The notes under the pieces were generated by a model, which was not told the DNA's origin, did no database searches, and worked only from the letters and a program-made list of their open reading frames with translations. A DNA stretch of 41,478 bases from an uncultured SAR86 cluster bacterium. Lineage in GTDB: Bacteria; Pseudomonadota; Gammaproteobacteria; Magnimaribacterales; Magnimaribacteraceae. The position numbers were made by a program, and so were the translations under genes. Where the stretch lies: positions 1 to 41,478 of the forward strand of contig CACLEZ010000012.1 in NCBI GenBank assembly GCA_902606175.1, written 5' to 3'. Positions 32,171-41,011 of this stretch are shown piece by piece. Numbering within the stretch: the stretch's first letter is position 1; the number at the start of each line of letters is the position of its first letter.

Positions 32171-33088
32171 ATGTTAAGTAGAGATGCAGAACACCTATAT
32201 TGGCTTTCTAGATATGTAGAAAGAGTTGAGAATACAGCTAGATTAATAAATGTTAACTCTGAGCTAATGTTGGATTTTCCTGGTGACAAAACTTTAGGAT
32301 GGCAATCAATAATTGAAACTCTTGATAATCTTGATATTTTTCAAAGAAGGTATATGACATTCAAAGAAGCTAATGTAATTAATTTTCTTTGCTATGAAGA
32401 AGCTAATCCTAACTCAATTAAAAATTCTCTCATTAAAGCAGCTTATAACGTTAAAGAAACAAGAGACTATCTTCCCCAATCTGCAACAGAGCAAGTTAAT
32501 AATCTTTTAAATGAATTTAACCGAGGTACTTTGAAAGCTAGAAGGGGACAACCAAAAGATATGTATAAACTCATTGAAGGATCTCAAAGATTTTTTGGCA
32601 TAATCAATGATAATTTTTCTACTGGATTAGTTTTTGAGTTCATCAGGTTAGGAAGGTACATCGAACGTGTGGATATGATCTCCAGAACTCTTGATACATT
32701 ATGCGTCTCAAAGAAGAATTCTCAGACACATGACTTCTCAACTCTTGAATGGGCTAGTATGTTAAGAAATCTCTCTGCTCAAGGTGCTTACAGAGAAGAG
32801 TCAAAGGGTGAAATTGAAAGAGGCAGTGTTCTTAGATTTCTCTTTAAAAATAGAGGTTTCCCAAGATCATTGAATACCTGTCTTAGGGAGATCGATAAAT
32901 GTGTCGCTGTGTTACCAAATAATAGTTTATTGAAAGAAGAAGTTTATAAAGTTATAGAAAGAATTATGTCTTCAAGAGTTGAGAGTTATGATGACGATAA
33001 GCTCCATAGTTTTTTGGATAACCTCCAAGGTAAGATTTCTAATCTTGACCAAAGAATACATAAAAGCTGGTTTCACCTTCATGCTTAA
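32171..33088 (+). CDS. Alpha-E domain protein (COG2307)
   Basis: A 305-residue all-helical protein whose start, MLSRDAEHLYWLSRYVERVENTARL, is diagnostic of the alpha-E (DUF403) family. Other matching blocks are GTLKARRGQPKDMYKL and the duplicated-looking FEFIRLGRYIERVDMISRTLD, which echoes the N-terminal YVERVENTARL and suggests an internal helical repeat. The family's biochemistry is unknown; it accompanies the ATP-grasp enzyme and may position its substrate. It is separated by 2 bases from the ATP-grasp gene and ends 1 base from the convergent dioxygenase gene. The transglutaminase gene expected next is not present. Confidence 0.9.
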   Translation: MLSRDAEHLYWLSRYVERVENTARLINVNSELMLDFPGDKTLGWQSIIETLDNLDIFQRRYMTFKEANVINFLCYEEANPNSIKNSLIKAAYNVKETRDYLPQSATEQVNNLLNEFNRGTLKARRGQPKDMYKLIEGSQRFFGIINDNFSTGLVFEFIRLGRYIERVDMISRTLDTLCVSKKNSQTHDFSTLEWASMLRNLSAQGAYREESKGEIERGSVLRFLFKNRGFPRSLNTCLREIDKCVAVLPNNSLLKEEVYKVIERIMSSRVESYDDDKLHSFLDNLQGKISNLDQRIHKSWFHLHA

Positions 33089-33089
33089 A

Positions 33090-34028
33090 CTAAGCGGTTA
33101 AGGAAACTAAAATTTCTCTATTTTTTTCTCCTGAAAATGGCTTCCTACCATGCATCACCCTATGATTATCAATCAACAAGATGTCCTTGTCCTTCCAATT
33201 TCTAAGAAGAGTTAATGACTCAGCTAAGTCAGAAATCATTTGAAGATTTGAGTTGCAAATTTCTTCGCCATTACCAAACATGACGGGAGAGGTGCCATTA
33301 TCAGAGGTTTTTTTCCATCCTAAAGAAGCTGCTAGAACTTGGTTAAAGAATGATTTATTACCATTTTTAAATTCTTTTATAGCTTTTAAGGTTCTTGTTG
33401 TAACTGATAAGTTATCCCCTTCAATCCAATTCCATGTATACCCAAGTTCTTTTAATTTGAGCTCGGCCTCTTCCTTAGAGCTAACACCTAAAGTTTTTTG
33501 CCAACTTCTCCCTTGTCCTGAGACTAATTCATGTCCATTGGACATAACAGAATTATAAATAACCCCATTTCTTTCAAACTTAGCAACTAAATTTGCATCT
33601 TCTTTTAGAAGCTCATCATAAAGATAATCAGACCTGCATAATGGAGTTTCTCCTCCATGCTGTGAGGCAGATTTACAAAAAAAGAATATATTTTTGGGAT
33701 ACATCGGAGTTTGTGCCATTTCATGATGGAGAAATATCTCAATTTCACTAGGTGCTTCATTCGCTGTAAAAACTTTATCGGTTTTATTTATTCTAACTGC
33801 ATTCGATAGAGACTCTTCATAGGTAAAAGTGTCGTATTTGAAGGCAGAAACAAAGAGATCAAAATCCTCTGCATTTTCTACTGGAAGGCCGTTAAAGAGA
33901 ACTGCTCCATATTCATCCAGTTGAGATTCAATGGAAACCTTATTTTCATTTACCCATTTCTCAGCAGAAGACATTGTTATTAATTTTGTATCTTCTTGTA
34001 TTTCTCTTAAGAAATCTTTTTTATTCAT
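33090..34028 (-). CDS. TauD/TfdA-family Fe(II)/2-oxoglutarate dioxygenase
   Basis: A non-haem iron dioxygenase of about 312 residues. The facial triad is visible as H101-x-E103 in FLHHEMAQTPMYPK and distal H293 in DNHRVMHGRKPF; GGETPL follows the first motif as usual, and a C-terminal Arg in KNREIL probably binds 2-oxoglutarate. Glu replaces the commoner Asp in the HxD/E motif. The substrate is unknown. I chose the ATG at 34028, which overlaps the aldo/keto reductase stop by 8 bases; an in-frame ATG at 34055 would add 9 residues. It is the last gene of the minus-strand run from nnr. Confidence 0.88.
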   Translation of the reverse strand: MNKKDFLREIQEDTKLITMSSAEKWVNENKVSIESQLDEYGAVLFNGLPVENAEDFDLFVSAFKYDTFTYEESLSNAVRINKTDKVFTANEAPSEIEIFLHHEMAQTPMYPKNIFFFCKSASQHGGETPLCRSDYLYDELLKEDANLVAKFERNGVIYNSVMSNGHELVSGQGRSWQKTLGVSSKEEAELKLKELGYTWNWIEGDNLSVTTRTLKAIKEFKNGNKSFFNQVLAASLGWKKTSDNGTSPVMFGNGEEICNSNLQMISDLAESLTLLRNWKDKDILLIDNHRVMHGRKPFSGEKNREILVSLTA

Positions 34029-34989
34029 AAATTGGAAAGAAAGTATTGAAGGCATCTTCGCAAAAAATGCCCGGATCGTTATATCTTTTATTTATATTGA
34101 GATCTGATATTTTATCTATGATGGATTGTTCTAGTTTTATTCTGGAAGCAGCTAAATTGTCCTTCATACGTATTTCATTAGTGCTTTTAACCACAATTGA
34201 AGTACCTCTGTTCAAGCCCCATCCTAAAATCAATTGAGCTGGAGTTATGCCCAGGTCTTTAGCAATAGACTGTACAGTTTCATTCATTAAGATTGATTCA
34301 CTCTCTACGGCACCACCAAGTTCCTCATAGGATATAGACCCTAAGGGCGAAAAAGCTGTGACTTCTAAACCATAGTCTTTAGCTAGTCGTATAAGTTTTT
34401 CCTGAGTAAGATAAGGATGAGATTCTATTTGAAGAATTTCTGGTTTAGTTTCACAGTAGTTCATAAGATCATGCAGTAAACCAGAAGAGTAATTGCAAAT
34501 ACCTATGTGTTTAGTCAAATTATCTTCTTTTAATGATTCCATTGCTTGCCAAGTTTCAGATAGCGGAACTCTTGATGAGATCATTTTAGGCTCAGGGCTA
34601 TCAGGATCATTAAACCATTCGGGTGGATATCTATTCTCGAAAGGTACAAACTTCAAAGAAATAGGAAAGTGAATCATATACAGATCAAGATAATCTAATT
34701 GAAGATCTTGCAGTGTTTTTTCTAGAGCCGGTTGAACATGATCAGGATGGTGATAGGTATTCCATAGCTTAGATGTTATCCATAGCTCTTCTCTTGTGCA
34801 TAAACCCTTTTCTAAAGCTGTCCTAATTCCTTGGCCAACTTCCTTTTCATTACCGTAGTCTGAAGCTGAATCTAAGTGTCTGTAACCTAATTCTATTGCT
34901 TTAAAAACTGTATTAGAACATACATCCTTTGGAACTTTCCAAAGCCCAAAGCCCACTTGTGGCATATCTTTTATTGATCTGTATTCCAT
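34021..34989 (-). CDS. Aldo/keto reductase, xylose reductase-like
   Basis: A 322-residue NADPH-dependent (beta/alpha)8 reductase. The catalytic tetrad is complete: D40, Y45, K74 and H107 in LDSASDYGNEKEVG, TSKLWNT and YMIHFP. The C-terminal cofactor loop is in VVKSTNEIRMKDN, and the end, NDPGIFCEDAFNTFFPIY, resembles the eukaryotic-type xylose/aldose reductases. It would reduce a sugar or aldehyde. It lies 3 bases after the Gfo/Idh gene and overlaps the dioxygenase gene, implying a shared pathway; the substrate is not deducible. Confidence 0.92.
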   Translation of the reverse strand: MEYRSIKDMPQVGFGLWKVPKDVCSNTVFKAIELGYRHLDSASDYGNEKEVGQGIRTALEKGLCTREELWITSKLWNTYHHPDHVQPALEKTLQDLQLDYLDLYMIHFPISLKFVPFENRYPPEWFNDPDSPEPKMISSRVPLSETWQAMESLKEDNLTKHIGICNYSSGLLHDLMNYCETKPEILQIESHPYLTQEKLIRLAKDYGLEVTAFSPLGSISYEELGGAVESESILMNETVQSIAKDLGITPAQLILGWGLNRGTSIVVKSTNEIRMKDNLAASRIKLEQSIIDKISDLNINKRYNDPGIFCEDAFNTFFPIYE

Positions 34990-34992
34990 ATT

Positions 34993-36054
34993 TTAATTTA
35001 AGAAGTTTTCCAAGAAAACGGGTTCACCTGTTTGAATGGATTCTTGTGCAGCCAACCCAAGAATAATCGAATCGAGACCTTTTTGACAATCTACAAGTGG
35101 TTTCTTTTTATTTTTAATACAATCTATAAACTCCAAATGTTCGATATAACTAGCACCGTGATGAAAACCTACTTCTTTCACTCGAGGATCATCTTTAACC
35201 TCTATAGTCTTGAGTGAATAATTCTTTCTATTAGTTAATAAAAGTTCATTGCCAGGAATATATGTTTCTAATTTACCTTGATCCCCTGTTAGAACAATCT
35301 CTTGCTCATATTTTCCTGCTTCGGCGAACATACACAAATCAAGCATAGCTCTTTGGCCATCTTGATAGTCTACGATTACAAAAGAATTATCAATTATGTC
35401 TGGAGTTTTTCCGTCATATTTTTCATCCAAATGATTTACATCTTGACCTCCAGAAGCATAAACTTTTATTGGTTTACTAGGGACTATTAAATTCATCAAA
35501 TCAAAGAAATGACAACATTTTTCAACTAGCGTCCCACCAGTATTCTCATTAAATCTATTCCAATTATCTACTTTTTCTAGAAATGGAAATCTATGCTCTC
35601 TTATTGATAGCATTCTTATATCACCTATCTCTTCAATATGTTTTATCAAGGATTGAATAGGCGACATATATCTATATTCAAGACCAATCCAAACTAAACC
35701 TCCATGGTCTTTACTTCTCTCAAGAACTTCTAAGCCATCTGAAAGAGTTGTGCACATGGGTTTTTCAAGTAAAACATGTTTATCAGTTTTGAAGAGTTCT
35801 CTCATAACCTCAATATGAGTAAAGTTTGGACTAGATACCACAACAACATCGATGTTCTTCTGTGCCAATAGTTCTTTATAATCTTCATATAGATTTAATT
35901 CGAATATATCTTTGCAAGCCTTTTCTCCCCATTTCCTTGATTCTTCATTAGGATCTGCAATTGCAACTATATTTACATCGGGTATCTTTTTTAGATTTCG
36001 TATATGTTCACACCCCATCATTCCAGTGCCAATAATTCCATAATTTAATTTCAT
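34993..36054 (-). CDS. Gfo/Idh/MocA-family oxidoreductase
   Basis: A 353-residue two-domain NAD(P)-dependent dehydrogenase. The Rossmann motif is GIIGTGMMGCEHIRNL (G9, G11, G14); the catalytic-lysine motif is E97-K98-P99 in VLLEKPMCTT; and the second domain carries the substrate His in LVEKCCHFFDLM (GGTLxxxxxH). Members oxidise or reduce sugars, inositols and related cyclic polyols. It is 21 bases downstream of the metallophosphoesterase and 3 bases upstream of the aldo/keto reductase, so the two oxidoreductases may act on successive forms of one compound. Confidence 0.92.
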   Translation of the reverse strand: MKLNYGIIGTGMMGCEHIRNLKKIPDVNIVAIADPNEESRKWGEKACKDIFELNLYEDYKELLAQKNIDVVVVSSPNFTHIEVMRELFKTDKHVLLEKPMCTTLSDGLEVLERSKDHGGLVWIGLEYRYMSPIQSLIKHIEEIGDIRMLSIREHRFPFLEKVDNWNRFNENTGGTLVEKCCHFFDLMNLIVPSKPIKVYASGGQDVNHLDEKYDGKTPDIIDNSFVIVDYQDGQRAMLDLCMFAEAGKYEQEIVLTGDQGKLETYIPGNELLLTNRKNYSLKTIEVKDDPRVKEVGFHHGASYIEHLEFIDCIKNKKKPLVDCQKGLDSIILGLAAQESIQTGEPVFLENFLN

Positions 36055-36075
36055 AAAATTATTTTGTATTTTTTT

Positions 36076-36948
36076 CTATCTTATGCCAGTTCCAACTTTA
36101 CTATTTGACCAAAGGATTTCTTTATCTTTTGCACTAATAAATTTATAACTGGCAGAGTTTCTGTTAATAATCATTTTTAAATATCCTGGTGTCTCAATAT
36201 TAAATTTACCAGACTCTACCTCAGCGGGTGAGCCACCGGGGAGTGCACCTGTAGCGCTTATGAGTTGACGGGTGTTTTTATGATCGCCTTCATCTGCTAA
36301 AACATGATTATGTCCTGTGATATAAATATCAAAAGTTCCAAAGACATAGTTTTCTAGAAATACTGCTAACTGTGGGTTGGCCCTGTCTCTATCACCTGAA
36401 CTAAATAAAGGATGATGAGCTACTGCGATAGAAAAATCACACTTTTCTTGCAGTTTATCTACTTCATCTCGCAACCATCTAATCTGACTGCCTCTTTTAT
36501 AAAAATAATATAGCTTGTCGAAAATAGTCGTATCCAGAACAAAAAAACATGTTCTTCCAAATTTTTTGGTATAGAAATTACTAGGATGATTAATAGATGG
36601 ATAATTCTTTGCAACTTGAAGATATACACTTGGATCACCTTTATAATCATGGTTACCGACTGCTAAGTAAAAGGGAATTTCAGTTTCTAGAAATGGTTTG
36701 AAGGGTGTTAAAAAACTTTCTTGTAATTCTGGATCGTCTAATGATTGGACTCCAAGTTGTGTTATGTCTCCTAGATGCCAGACCATGGAACAATCAGAAT
36801 TTGCCAAAGCTTTTACAACCATTTTTTGAGTTGGATTAACTTCCCCAGCATCTCCTACAAAACAGTAGATGTTCTCTTCTGAAAGTATAGATTTACTTAC
36901 TATCATTAGAATTAATAATAAGATTATTTTCAAAGATTTCCCGTTCAT
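36076..36948 (-). CDS. Secreted metallophosphoesterase, purple acid phosphatase-like
   Basis: A 290-residue calcineurin-type phosphoesterase with a signal peptide (KSLKIILLLILMIVSKSILS). The metal motifs run in order: GDAG (D33), WHLGD (D61), GNHD (98-101), AHHPLFSSGD and GHNH. GDxG at the first site and the overall size resemble tartrate-resistant/purple acid phosphatases. It probably releases phosphate from esters in the periplasm. It occupies the place where amiB often follows tsaE. Its ATG overlaps the tsaE TGA by 4 bases, so it is coupled to tsaE. Confidence 0.9.
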   Translation of the reverse strand: MNGKSLKIILLLILMIVSKSILSEENIYCFVGDAGEVNPTQKMVVKALANSDCSMVWHLGDITQLGVQSLDDPELQESFLTPFKPFLETEIPFYLAVGNHDYKGDPSVYLQVAKNYPSINHPSNFYTKKFGRTCFFVLDTTIFDKLYYFYKRGSQIRWLRDEVDKLQEKCDFSIAVAHHPLFSSGDRDRANPQLAVFLENYVFGTFDIYITGHNHVLADEGDHKNTRQLISATGALPGGSPAEVESGKFNIETPGYLKMIINRNSASYKFISAKDKEILWSNSKVGTGIR

Positions 36949-37382
36949 GATATCAATAACTCTCTTCTATCATCTTTCCCATTGTATGAAATTTGAACAT
37001 TAAAATCGGCAGAGGGAAGAGTTCCTTTACCATTTTTAGGCCACTCAAAGATTGAGACTGATTTAAGCTCTTTAAGGTATTCTTCTATGCCAATTTCTTC
37101 TAGTTCTATCGGTTCAGAGATTCTATAAAGATCAAAATGAAAAACTCTATATTTATCTGTTTCGTGTATTTCAACAATATTGTAAGTAGGACTTTTTACT
37201 AACTCTTTATAATTAAAGCCTTTAAGAATTCCTTTGGTGAAAGTTGTTTTACCAGCTCCCAGTTCGCCTTCTAAAAATATAATTATTGATCTATCAGTTT
37301 TAATTTTACTAATTTCTTGCGCTAGCTCCTCCCCGGCAGCGATGGTTTCATTCTCATTTGAGGTAACTGTAAGTCTAGTCAT
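36945..37382 (-). CDS. tsaE: tRNA threonylcarbamoyladenosine biosynthesis ATPase TsaE
   Basis: A 145-residue P-loop protein: Walker A GELGAGKTTFTKGIL (39-53), the switch-like SPTYNIVEIH, FHFDLYRI and the SVSIFEWPKNG segment near the end. It supports TsaB-TsaD in t6A37 tRNA modification. It overlaps the end of nnr by 8 bases and the start of the metallophosphoesterase by 4 bases. The nnr-tsaE order is conserved in gammaproteobacteria. Confidence 0.95.
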   Translation of the reverse strand: MTRLTVTSNENETIAAGEELAQEISKIKTDRSIIIFLEGELGAGKTTFTKGILKGFNYKELVKSPTYNIVEIHETDKYRVFHFDLYRISEPIELEEIGIEEYLKELKSVSIFEWPKNGKGTLPSADFNVQISYNGKDDRRELLIS

Positions 37383-38889
37383 ATTTCAGTAAGTATCTTA
37401 ACTCTTCAATAACATCACTTGGCGTCAGTCCAACTTCACCCAAATCAAATGAAGCTTGATCAGCTGCTTTGGCATGTAAGTCTACGCCAACTTCACAGGC
37501 TTCTTTTGGTGTTAGCCCTTGAGCTAACATTCCTGCAATGATACCCGTTAAGACATCACCCATACCGCCTGATGCCATTCCTGGATTACCAGCATTGCAG
37601 ATTCCCCATTGCTGAATACCATTCTTTTTGTGACATATGACGGTTCCTGATCCTTTCATTACAACGGTTGCATTGAATTTTTTTTGAATCTTTGCTGAAG
37701 AAGCAAATCTATCTGATTCAATAGTGTCTATATTAGTATTCAATAATGTAGCAGCTTCTCCAGGATGAGGGGTTAAGACCAAACGTCTTGGTAATTTACT
37801 GGATAGTTTTAATTTAGTTAAAAGATTTAATGCATCGGCATCCATAATGACTGCAACATCTCTTTTTTCAGCTTCCCAAAAAACTCTTTGTATCATTTGT
37901 TCTGCCCAAGCTGTCTGCCCGAGACCTGGACCTATTGCAATTACATTGGGTTTAAGAAGATGTTTTTCTAAATCTTGCCCAGAATTTACCCCTTTCACCA
38001 TCACTTCAGGACACGAAACTAAGCTTGCATTAACATGTTCAGGCCTTGTGACTAAACTGGTTAATCCAGCGCCTGAATAGACTGCTGCTTTTGAGGCAAG
38101 AAGCCCAGCCCCACCCAAACCTCTATCTCCACCTATCACAAGAACATGCCCAAAATTTCCTTTATGGGCATCATGTTCTCTGTAAACCACCCTATCTATA
38201 TATTCTTCAAAGTTAATGATGGAACTTGTGGAAGTGACTTTAGTAAATAATTGTTTTGGTATTTCTAGATCAGAGTACATTACTTCCCCAGAAACTTTTT
38301 TCCCAATTGAGGTAAAGCATCCTCTTTTTTGAGCAACAAAGGTTGTAGTGATATCTGCATAGACACAAATATCCTCAACTCCCCCTGTATCTGGATTAAC
38401 ACCAGATGCTATATCCAGAGATACAACCGGTAATTTGGTACCCAATCTATTCAAGGCCAATATGGAGTCCTTAATATTCTTTCTTAGATTTCCTTTTATG
38501 CCAGTTCCAATCAGCGCGTCTACTATGACCGCTTTCCTAGAAACTTTTAACTTTTCAATAGAATTGATAGAGATAATTCTGGCTTTTGACTCCTTCATTT
38601 CTTTGAATGCTTTGCTCGACACTCCCTTAATTTCTTTAGAAGGACTGCAAGTAACTATAGTCACATTTAGACCAAACTCTTTTGCAAAGCTTCCCAAAAG
38701 AAAACCATCTCCAGAGTTTTTTCCTTTTGCACAAAAGATAACTAACTCTTCTAGTGGTCCAAACTCCTTTAAAATTACATCTAATGCAAATTCAGCAGCC
38801 TTTTGCATAAGTGAAAAACCTGATATCTCTTTTTCTTTTATTGCAAGGTTATCTATTTTTTTTGTTTCTTTGGCGGTATAAAGTTTCAT
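37375..38889 (-). CDS. nnr: Bifunctional NAD(P)H-hydrate epimerase/dehydratase
   Basis: A 504-residue fusion. The N-terminal YjeF_N epimerase (about 1-215) has KGKNSGDGFLLGSF and VDALIGTGIKGNLR. The C-terminal ribokinase-like dehydratase (about 230-500) has GHVLVIGGDRGLGGAGLLA, DADALNLL, LTPHPGEAATLL, and GNPGMASGGMGDVLTGIIAG. It repairs hydrated NADH/NADPH. It is first in a six-gene minus-strand run reaching 33090. Confidence 0.96.
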   Translation of the reverse strand: MKLYTAKETKKIDNLAIKEKEISGFSLMQKAAEFALDVILKEFGPLEELVIFCAKGKNSGDGFLLGSFAKEFGLNVTIVTCSPSKEIKGVSSKAFKEMKESKARIISINSIEKLKVSRKAVIVDALIGTGIKGNLRKNIKDSILALNRLGTKLPVVSLDIASGVNPDTGGVEDICVYADITTTFVAQKRGCFTSIGKKVSGEVMYSDLEIPKQLFTKVTSTSSIINFEEYIDRVVYREHDAHKGNFGHVLVIGGDRGLGGAGLLASKAAVYSGAGLTSLVTRPEHVNASLVSCPEVMVKGVNSGQDLEKHLLKPNVIAIGPGLGQTAWAEQMIQRVFWEAEKRDVAVIMDADALNLLTKLKLSSKLPRRLVLTPHPGEAATLLNTNIDTIESDRFASSAKIQKKFNATVVMKGSGTVICHKKNGIQQWGICNAGNPGMASGGMGDVLTGIIAGMLAQGLTPKEACEVGVDLHAKAADQASFDLGEVGLTPSDVIEELRYLLKYD

Positions 38890-38913
38890 TTCTAGATTAA
38901 TTCTTAGATTTTA

Positions 38914-38919
38914 ATTATA
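38914..38919 (-). promoter_or_regulatory. Candidate -10 box for the nnr operon
   Basis: A perfect TATAAT on the minus strand, 24 bases upstream of the nnr ATG, in the 106-base divergent gap with the DUF7064-like gene. The -35 region is weak, so this is tentative. Confidence 0.4.
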
Positions 38920-38995
38920 ACTCTAAGACAGACTTTCCTTCAGCGATTGTAAAAGAACATATAAACTGGACAATACACAAAAGGATATAAAAGAC

Positions 38996-40009
38996 ATGAG
39001 TGATATTGAAATTAAAATTGAACCACAAGATGAATTTAATCATCAGCCCGATGAAGCATCCAATTACAACGAAAGTATGTACTTCAATGTGTTTGATCAT
39101 AATAAAAAAATGGGCGGCTGGTTTAGATTAGGCAATAGACCTAATGAGGGCTACGCAGAGATGACTTGTTGTATATATCTTCCTGATGGAAGGATTGGTT
39201 TCATGTTTGGTAGGCCTGAAATTACATCAAATGATTTTTTTGATGCGGGTGGCATGAAGTTTGAGGTGATTGATCCCTTCAAGTCATTAAAAGTTCAATA
39301 TAGAGGGAAGATATTACTATTAGACAATCCTAAAGATATGTTAAACCCTAGCAAAGCATTTAAAGAGAATCCAAGAGTAGAATGCGAAGCTGATATAAAT
39401 ATAAGCGGCATATCTCCAATGTTTGGAGGACAGGCAGTCAGAAAAGATGGGCAGCCCTTAGAAAGAGATCCTGAAAAAAGTTTTTCAAAAGCACACTATG
39501 AACAACATACGTCTGGAAAAGGTGTTATCAAAATTAATGGTGAAGAATGGACTATCGATGGCTTAGGCCTTAGAGATAAAAGCTGGGGCCCTAGATATTG
39601 GCAAGCAATTGAATGGTATCGGTGGTTAACGATCAATATAAATGATGAGATAGGATTTATGTTTAGTATTGTTCACCAGAGCGAAGATTCTGAAAGAAGA
39701 GGAGGGATAGTTCTCACAGATGGAAAATATGAGATTGTTAAGGACTGTAAAATAGAGACTGAATATGATGATGATCATTTTCAAAAGACTTTTACTGCTT
39801 GGGCAGAAACTGACGAAGGTGAATATGAGGTTGAAGGTAAAGTTATCTCTTTGATTCCCCTTAGAAACAGAAGAAATACTCCTGAAGGAGATAGCCTTGT
39901 TACAAGAATTACTGAAGGGATGACTCAGTATACATACAAAGGTATTGTTGGTTATGGTATGTCCGAATACTTAGATCAAGTAATTGACGGTAAGCCTATC
40001 GGACCATGA
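38996..40009 (+). CDS. DUF7064-like (lipocalin/CrtC-type fold) protein
   Basis: A 337-residue protein without a signal peptide. The DGLGLRDKSWGPRYWQAIEWYRW segment (spanning about 190-212) and the earlier GWFRLGNRPNEGYAEM and GGMKFEVIDPFKSLKV blocks resemble the DUF7064/7065 proteins related to CrtC hydroxyneurosporene hydratase and AttH, which have a double lipocalin-like beta fold. No enzymatic activity is proven for this branch; action on a hydrophobic substrate is inferred. AAAGGA lies upstream of the ATG. Its TGA overlaps the flavin oxidoreductase ATG (ATGA). Confidence 0.72.
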   Translation: MSDIEIKIEPQDEFNHQPDEASNYNESMYFNVFDHNKKMGGWFRLGNRPNEGYAEMTCCIYLPDGRIGFMFGRPEITSNDFFDAGGMKFEVIDPFKSLKVQYRGKILLLDNPKDMLNPSKAFKENPRVECEADINISGISPMFGGQAVRKDGQPLERDPEKSFSKAHYEQHTSGKGVIKINGEEWTIDGLGLRDKSWGPRYWQAIEWYRWLTININDEIGFMFSIVHQSEDSERRGGIVLTDGKYEIVKDCKIETEYDDDHFQKTFTAWAETDEGEYEVEGKVISLIPLRNRRNTPEGDSLVTRITEGMTQYTYKGIVGYGMSEYLDQVIDGKPIGP

Positions 40010-40992
40010 AGATAAGCGTAGTCGATCAATCTCCTATTTTTTCTAATTCAAGTGCAGATCAAGCAATCAAAGACACTAGAGAGTTAGCTAAATATTGTGA
40101 TTCTTTGGGATTGAACCGATTTTGGTTAGCAGAGCACCATGGGTCTTCTTCCTTTGCTGGATGCTCACCTGAGATTTTAATACCTAGTCTAGCATCAGAA
40201 ACTCAATCGATTCGCATAGGTTCAGGAGGGGTTATGCTAATGCACTATAGTCCCTACAAAGTAGCAGAAAATTTTAGACTCTTAGAATCACTATTTCCAA
40301 ATAGGATTGATTTAGGTCTTGGAAGGGCTCCAGGTAGTGATGCTTACCAGGCAGGTGCTCTTGCTTATGGTTCAAAGACAACTGGACCTGAATTTTTTCC
40401 GACAAAGATGAATGATTTAAAGTCCTTTTTAGAGGGAAGTGTTTCATCTACAGAATCTTTTGAGTCAGTTAATGTTACTCCGGGGCTAGGTGAATTGCCT
40501 GAAGTCTGGCTATTGGTATCCTCAAGACAGGGAGCAGAATATGCTGCCCATTTCGGTCTACCTATGGCACTGGCATATTTCATAGATCCTTCATGCATAG
40601 ACCTTGCAGATGTTTATCGAGATAACTTTCAGCCATCCATTTTTGCAGATGAACCAAAAATAAGTGTAGGCGTATTTTCTATCTGTGCTGATACAGATAA
40701 GGAAGCTGAAGAATTATCTTTAAGTGCAGCTGCTTGGAGACTAAATTCTCAAAAGGGGATTTTCGGAACATTCCCAACTTTGCAAGAGGCAAAGGACTCT
40801 ATTAACGGAGATCTTGTAGAAACAAATGATAATAGAACATTTGTAGGTACTGCACAGACTATAAGAGAGAAGCTTCAACCAATTTTGAACAAAGCTGAAC
40901 CTGAAGAATTAAAAATCATCACTATATGCGAACCCTTTTCTGCCAGAGTAAGATCCTATGATTTAATTAAACAATCTTTTGCTCTTAACTAA
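40006..40992 (+). CDS. Luciferase-like (LLM) flavin-dependent oxidoreductase
   Basis: A 328-residue TIM-barrel flavoprotein of the bacterial luciferase-like group. The N-terminal ISVVDQSPIFSNSSADQA, FWLAEHHGSSSFAGCSPEI, RIGSGGVMLMHYSPYKVAENF and RIDLGLGRAPGSD blocks are typical of the YhbW/MsnO8-type subfamily using FMN. It may oxidise or hydroxylate an organic substrate with reduced flavin from a partner. It is coupled by overlap with the DUF7064-like gene and followed after 19 bases by a transporter, so the three may form one pathway. Confidence 0.9.
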   Translation: MKISVVDQSPIFSNSSADQAIKDTRELAKYCDSLGLNRFWLAEHHGSSSFAGCSPEILIPSLASETQSIRIGSGGVMLMHYSPYKVAENFRLLESLFPNRIDLGLGRAPGSDAYQAGALAYGSKTTGPEFFPTKMNDLKSFLEGSVSSTESFESVNVTPGLGELPEVWLLVSSRQGAEYAAHFGLPMALAYFIDPSCIDLADVYRDNFQPSIFADEPKISVGVFSICADTDKEAEELSLSAAAWRLNSQKGIFGTFPTLQEAKDSINGDLVETNDNRTFVGTAQTIREKLQPILNKAEPEELKIITICEPFSARVRSYDLIKQSFALN

Positions 40993-41011
40993 CTCAACAA
41001 ATTTAATATAA

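Noticed and set aside
38435-38881. 148-codon plus-strand open frame opposite nnr
   Set aside because: It lies entirely within the conserved epimerase domain on the other strand, with shadow-like composition.
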